DNA of 64,000 nucleotides, taken from assembly GCA_026874595.1 (NCBI GenBank), contig CM049307.1, positions 58,228,870 through 58,292,869 of the forward strand, in the 5' to 3' direction. The notes beneath the pieces were generated by a model. That model was given only the letters and a program-made list of their open reading frames with translations, had not been told where the DNA came from and ran no database searches. Numbering within the stretch: position 1 is the stretch's first letter; each line of letters begins with the position of its first letter. The position numbers and the translations under genes were made by a program. The stretch comes from Sipunculus nudus. Taxonomy: Eukaryota > Annelida > Sipuncula > Golfingiida > Sipunculidae. Below, in pieces: positions 59,411 through 64,000 of the stretch.

Positions 59411-60077
59411 TGTTAACAAATAACCATAATTTATTCTTAAAACAACCCTAACATTACAATACACTAAACCAATACAATGACACAGTATAACAGCAAATCA
59501 ATACAATCACACAGTAAAAAAAGCAAAGTGCACAGTACCTGGATACCACCACTGTCACAGCGACAAGTCCTTTAAAATGTATAAGCCGGACGAACAGCTC
59601 ACAAAAAATTCTCTCGGAGAATAAAAGTCCAATGTAAAGCTCTTTTAACAATCCCGAAAGTAAACTGAAGACCAAATAAGATTCGTCACAAATCCAGAAG
59701 AAAATCCGAAGAACATCTATAATTGCCGCACTTATCGGAATAGGTCCCACCAACTGACATACACGCTGATGTGTCCCCTGGAATATTCTCTCACCTCTCT
59801 CTCGGCTTTATAACACGGCCTCTATTTATAACCTTTTTCTCCGAAAACGCTAGAAAATTCCCTTTCATGAACAATCCATAATACACAGTACACACGCGCA
59901 AAGAACATAATAGAACGGGAACGCCGTGTATCAAGGGTTCAACCGAGCCTGTAACATCCGGCCAGGCGAGGCCTCCACAACACGAGCTACACATGCCAAC
60001 AAAGAATGGAACATCCGTGTGCACAATAAAACAATCATCTGTAAGACCGCTGCACACAAAAACTGGCACCTGTAACA
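59411..60077 (-). mobile_element. Solo-LTR-like transcription unit
   Basis: The segment begins TGTTAACA and ends TGTAACA on the + strand, so both strands start TG and end CA with near-inverted tips. Read on the - strand it has a TATA box (GGTTATAAATAG, about 59822-59833) and, about 390 bases on, AATAAA (59430-59435), followed by the tip and a 12-base A run. This promoter-to-poly(A) order fits an LTR of a retrotransposon. No matching 5-bp target duplication, primer site, gag or pol was seen. A processed copy of a short transcript is the alternative; the 99-codon frame inside has no known domain. Confidence 0.4.
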
Positions 60078-60242
60078 ATGCAAAATATGTCCAGCTTTCT
60101 TGGCAAGAATGACAGGAGTCAATTTTCTTTAATTTGTCTTTCAGTAAAGTTTGGATCATCACCTAAACAAATGATAGATATAAAGTGAATATCATCAATT
60201 ACCAGTTTAATCAAACAAACGCGAACACACTATGTAACACAA

Positions 60243-60256
60243 CCCCCCCCCCCCCC

Positions 60257-60313
<57 letters not shown>
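60243..60313. repeat. Poly-C and (CT)n microsatellite
   Basis: A 16-base C run followed by about 27 CT units. Confidence 0.95.
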
Positions 60314-60317
<4 letters not shown>

Positions 60318-60500
60318 ACATATATGGCTACAAATTTGGGCTACGGAAAAAACTGATTATAAATACCAATATACCGGTAACGCAAATAGCTGCATGACTG
60401 CGAAGATAATCGAGCATTTCATGAATTAAATCTTGAAGCCCTAAACCTGGTGTGTTATTTCGTCGAAACCTTTTGCTCAGTGCATTTAGGTGCGTCCAGG

Positions 60501-60551
60501 GACCTGAAATTAACAAATCCTCATTTGTAGGTTTCAGTGTCACAGCTGGTT
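60501..60551 (+). repeat. ACCTGAAATTAACAAA repeat, copy 1
   Basis: ACCTGAAATTAACAAA, a 10-base variable part, then TTGTAGGTTTCAGTGTCAC and AGCTGGT. The same order occurs at 63539-63589. Confidence 0.65.
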
Positions 60552-60575
60552 TTGATCGAGTCATTTAGTGCAACT

Positions 60576-60639
60576 ACGCCGGTGTACATTTCGCTTCACA
60601 GGGCACGGCACGCCGATGTACATTTCACTTCACAGGGCC
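60576..60639. repeat. Two tandem copies of a 30-34 bp unit
   Basis: ACGCCGGTGTACATTTCGCT with TCACAGGGCACGGC is repeated as ACGCCGATGTACATTTCACT with TCACAGGGCC. It directly abuts the MITE at 60640. Confidence 0.8.
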
Positions 60640-60965
60640 TAAAGCTGCGTGTCCATTTATGCGGTACGGATACGGATGCGGACGCGTTTTAAATCGCGCA
60701 TATGGAATAAAGAAGGAGTGTGTCCACTTATGCGGTGCGGATTGCGTACGGCGTGCGGAAACGGATGCGTTATTTTGAAAACCTGACCATGTAGCCGCGG
60801 GTACGGTAACGCATGCGGAAAGTGCCATTTTGTAGAGGTGAAAGAGAGTTAAAGACCTAAAAACGCACTGAAAAACATATCTAATGGACACACACGCACA
60901 AAATATCCGCATACGTATCCGCACCGCACACGCACCGCATCCGTACAAGTGGACACGCGGCTTTA
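60640..60965. mobile_element. MITE with TAAAGC ends and GCGGTACGGATGCGG repeats
   Basis: The left end TAAAGCTGCGTGTCCATTTA and right end AAGTGGACACGCGGCTTTA are inverted copies. Inside, GCGGATRCGGATGCGGACGC-like decamers run outward from both ends. The left terminus is present twice (60640 and about 60717: GTGTGTCCACTTATGCGGTG), indicating an internal duplication or nested insertion. TA at both tips fits a TA target site. A related fragment lies at 14305-14370. Confidence 0.7.
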
Positions 60966-61386
60966 TTCGTTTTATAACATTGGATATTTCTTGGTCAAGT
61001 AACAGATATATTATAAAGATTTTTTATAAAGATATTTTATTAATTCATTAGATAATGATAATTACTAGTCACTGACTGAATCAAGTACTCGTGCAATTGT
61101 TTCATATAGGACACATCGTAACTTGTAAACAAATTGAATAATACCATCAATTTACATATGAAAAATAGACTGTATGTTACAATATTTTGACAGTATTGAC
61201 AGGCCAAGGAGACGTTGAGAAGTTAATTGTATGTTGGTTGTACTCTACACTATACATTTTATGAAACACATCAAGCACTGGCGTTCTTTGGAGAGTCGTC
61301 AGAAAGCCGGAAAGGTTAAAATTAATAGTTTTAAATCAAAAGTTTAACTTCATGTGGCCGGAGGGTTCATCCGTTTCTGTCATAGT
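60966..61386. other. AT-rich DNA, no feature recognised
   Basis: No coding or repeat signal seen. Confidence 0.4.
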
Positions 61387-61390
61387 CACC

Positions 61391-61857
61391 TAGGGTGTGT
61401 TTTCGTGCTCGGAACGCGTTCTTGTTCCAGCTGTTGTTCCTAACCGAGGTCGTTTTCGTGACGTACCTGGAACGCATTCCTGGTCCTTGGTTCGGCCGCC
61501 AAAGGGCACACTGAAGCGAGGTCAGGATGGATGACAGAGATGTAACATTTTTATTGGAATCACAGTATATTGAAATTTTTATAAAATTTGTTATGGTTAG
61601 TATTTCTTTAGAATGAATGAATCTTGAATGAGACCATTTACACCGGTCAATGATGAGTTTGTTTCATGTGTGATTATAGCTTGGACCCAGCTGTTGTAAA
61701 CATTGTGAACATTCTAGTTTTACATTGAGCCATAGCTGGATCTGATATCACCGAGAATTATTCTGGCGTTTTCGTGATGGAACAGGAACACATTCCTGGT
61801 TACACATTTTGTGGTTAGAACTTGAAACGTGTTCCAAGAGCATGAAAACACACCCCT
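61391..61857. mobile_element. TIR element with TAGGGTGTGTTTTCGTGCTC ends
   Basis: The left end TAGGGTGTGTTTTCGTGCTC matches the reversed right end TAGGGGTGTGTTTTCATGCTC. Subterminal GGAACGCGTTC / GGAACACATTCCTGG motifs recur several times in both orientations. There is no transposase frame, so it is non-autonomous. Confidence 0.7.
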
Positions 61858-61989
61858 AGTGAACAGAAGTATGAACATTTCACAATTATTACCAAATGGA
61901 TTTTTCACCCGATCCGGAATAGATTTCGGGGATATTTGTGCCCGGGATGGACCCCGAGATATCCAATCAATAGCTTTCAGCTACGATTC

Positions 61990-62103
61990 TCTTTACGCGG
62001 TTGCGGCCGCGGTATATATATGCGGTCGCGGCATGCGGTTGCGGCAAGGCCGATTCCTTTTATGCGGTCGCGGTTGCGGATAAAATGTACGTATGTATGT
62101 ATG

Positions 62104-62157
<54 letters not shown>
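61990..62157. repeat. GCGGTYGCGG repeats, (GTAT)n and (AT)n
   Basis: Five or more GCGGTYGCGG-like decamers (61999-62080) are followed by GTAT units and a long AT run. The decamers resemble those of the MITE at 60640 and may be half of a related element. Confidence 0.6.
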
Positions 62158-62161
<4 letters not shown>

Positions 62162-62637
62162 ACTAATTATTCCTGCATTTTGCAACTTTACAGTAAAATA
62201 TAAGGAAACCAGCTCTTTGAATCGAAACAGATACATACACTAGACAGACCAGTCTCCAGCAAATTACAGGCAAACGTATCGCATATCTACATATCGATTT
62301 AAATCGATGTTTTTAGGCGGAGAATGCTTTTCCTCGTGGCATAAGCTGATAAATATGTGTAATCCTGAGGAAACCCCTATGTGACGAATACATTTGAGCG
62401 GGATTCCTCGTCCGACCTCCTCTGTTTAACATTTTTGGTTGGACGAGTCGCTACAAATCTAGGAAAATCTTGTTCAACGGTTCAAAATGCTTAACGGTTC
62501 CATGCAGATTTTTCCTGCCGTTAAGACAACATCGGACGGAAAGAAAGGGGAAACGGCTGGCTAACTTTGTTTTCTTTCCAATGATATTAAATGCAAAAGA
62601 ATGGATCATGCAAAATTGAACATGGTTAAATGTTCTT

Positions 62638-62698
<61 letters not shown>
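62638..62698. repeat. (CT)n and (AT)n compound microsatellite
   Basis: A CT run passes directly into an AT run, the same arrangement as at 30669-30752. Confidence 0.95.
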
Positions 62699-62700
<2 letters not shown>

Positions 62701-62844
62701 TATGTATATGTGTATTTTATATATATGTACTATCCTGAAGAATCAAGACACGTATATGAGATGTAACCGTTTGCGGATTAAATTAAACAAGCCTTGGTCT
62801 CAAAAAACGTTGAAAATGGAAATTAGAGTTAAGGGGCCTACGAC

Positions 62845-63075
62845 AAAAGGTTAAGTTTCTCAAACACATTTTTTTTTTTTGGGCAAAAAAATATTGCGAT
62901 CAGGCAAATATATATGTTCAAATGATGAAAAATTACTGTGATCGAGGGACAATATGATGATAATAGAATTTTTCTGCTAACCAGTTAAAAGCATAACGAA
63001 CCCGAAAGGGAAATTTTATCAAATAATCATTATTTTATTTTCTTGAACGAATGGTCCTAACGGCTGGAGGAAAAT
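62845..63075. mobile_element. TAGGCC-family MITE, diverged copy 4
   Basis: Core TGATCGAGGGACAATATGA with TTTCTGCTAACCAGTTAAAA and AGCATAACGAA parallels the cores of copies 1-3. The termini are decayed. Confidence 0.4.
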
Positions 63076-63171
63076 TGATAAATTTCATGATCAACACAAA
63101 CCGGGGGTGTGAAATATATTGTTAGTTTTTCTCACAAGTATATACATTTTTAGTGCGTGACAGCTTTTCAA

Positions 63172-63275
63172 TGGACTCGAGATGGGCTTGGCTTGATTTC
63201 TCGAGTCTTCACCTCCGCGTCCGTGTACAAGTCCAGGATCCTCGAGTCAGAGTCCCTAAAAATAGACTTGAGTGC
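63172..63275. repeat. GAGTCC fold-back element, right-half fragment
   Basis: TGGACTCGAGATGGGCTTGG followed by CTTGATTTCTCGAGTC and TCCCTAAAAATAGAC matches 41263-41335 of the hAT-type element closely in the same orientation. No left half is present. Confidence 0.7.
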
Positions 63276-63538
63276 AAAACTGTTTAAAAAAATGATTTCA
63301 TGAACAAATACTTAACATTCCAGGAAAGTTCATGTATTGTTCAAACTTAAATTTGGGTGAAGAATTGTGTCGAATATGAACATTGTTTTAGGAATTAGAC
63401 GAACAGCAGAAGGGATTTATTTAAGGTGTATTCAGCATTTATGCTATGATCCTATACAAGAGATTCTAGTGCACTCAGGGCCAATCAACAGAATTCATTC
63501 ACCTTGATTGTAAATACATACACGTGTGCATGTCGAGG

Positions 63539-63589
63539 CACCTGAAATTAACAAACTATCTCTTGTAAGTTTCAGTGTCACAGCTGGTG
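63539..63589 (+). repeat. ACCTGAAATTAACAAA repeat, copy 2
   Basis: ACCTGAAATTAACAAACTAT, then CTTGTAAGTTTCAGTGTCAC and AGCTGGT, as at 60501-60551. Confidence 0.65.
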
Positions 63590-64000
63590 TTTACCACTCA
63601 AGTTATTTTGATCAGCCGTGTTGATTTCTAACCCCCTTCGAGACCATCCATGGTTCATATCATTGAATGTATGAGTTCATTGTTTGTGAATATGGGCTAA
63701 CCAGTTCCATGAAGCTAATAATAGGTCATTTGAGGGGCATAACACTCATTTTATACTTCCAGGATCAACGTACTAAACCGAAAAAAAAAAACAAGTGCAC
63801 AGGCAAATAAAAAGTATCCTAGGCGTTTACCACCCGTTGCTATGGCGTACCTGTATTATATCGGGACAAATACTCACGGCATAGCGTGTTAATGAAATAC
63901 TACAAAAAGAAGACCTACTTTGTACTCTATTAACAATCTTGTAACCGTCAGTAACGGTGTGTACATCATTTTGTGTCTGCAAATGAATAAAAGGGACAAG
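63590..64000. other. Unique DNA to the window end, no feature recognised
   Basis: No exon signal that would complete the receptor was found here. Confidence 0.4.

Noticed and set aside
59454-59753. 99-codon hydrophobic frame
   Set aside because: It lies within the LTR-like unit; hydrophobicity comes from T-rich sequence and no domain is seen.
63324-63380. Possible receptor last exon after ACATTCCAG, reading GKFMYCSNLNLGEELCRI
   Set aside because: The frame fits and contains cysteines, but the acceptor has almost no pyrimidine tract and the tail would be very short. Not strong enough to annotate without RNA evidence.

Overview
The window is animal nuclear DNA: AT-rich, gene-poor, full of microsatellites and short transposon relics, with one spliced gene. 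A lophotrochozoan, most likely a marine mollusc, fits best. The receptor resembles mollusc peptide receptors, and there are tRNA-derived SINEs and transposon-embedded tandem arrays of about 140 bp like those of bivalve genomes. The species cannot be fixed from the sequence alone. There is no sign of bacterial, phage or organelle DNA.

The only confident protein-coding gene is a rhodopsin-family (class A) peptide G-protein-coupled receptor on the + strand. Four coding exons (34185-34614, 46955-47400, 49306-49410, 53786-53894) join in frame through GT-AG introns of phase 1, 0 and 0. They give 363 residues covering an N-glycosylated N-terminus, all seven membrane segments and the start of helix 8. 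A fourth donor (phase 1) follows exon 4, so a C-terminal tail exon is still missing; no convincing one was found before the window ends. The 5' leader, probably itself spliced at 33942, carries three short upstream ORFs.

Layout. 1-33941 is upstream DNA with no proven gene. It holds a possible non-coding first exon ending in a strong donor at 2073, a tandem array (3690-4240), an exon-like coding relic on the - strand (4250-4411), a repeat-built block (5991-12592) with a direct duplication and a long inverted repeat, and three related tRNA-SINEs (13040-18815). It also holds a 1.03 kb terminal-inverted-repeat element filled with ACCAA/TTGGT half-sites (26843-27873) and a 2.56 kb candidate transposon carrying six 144-bp satellite units (30859-33422). 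33942-53894 is the receptor gene. Its introns hold a hAT-type fold-back element inside a tRNA-like SINE (40808-41420) and a cluster of three tRNA-like promoters (47859-48510). 53895-64000 is the unfinished last intron, with a solo-LTR-like transcription unit on the - strand (59411-60077) and several MITEs (60640-60965, 61391-61857, 62845-63075).

Splice sites, repeat pairings and target-site comparisons were read by eye; no alignment or database search was run. The receptor's exact ligand class is an inference.
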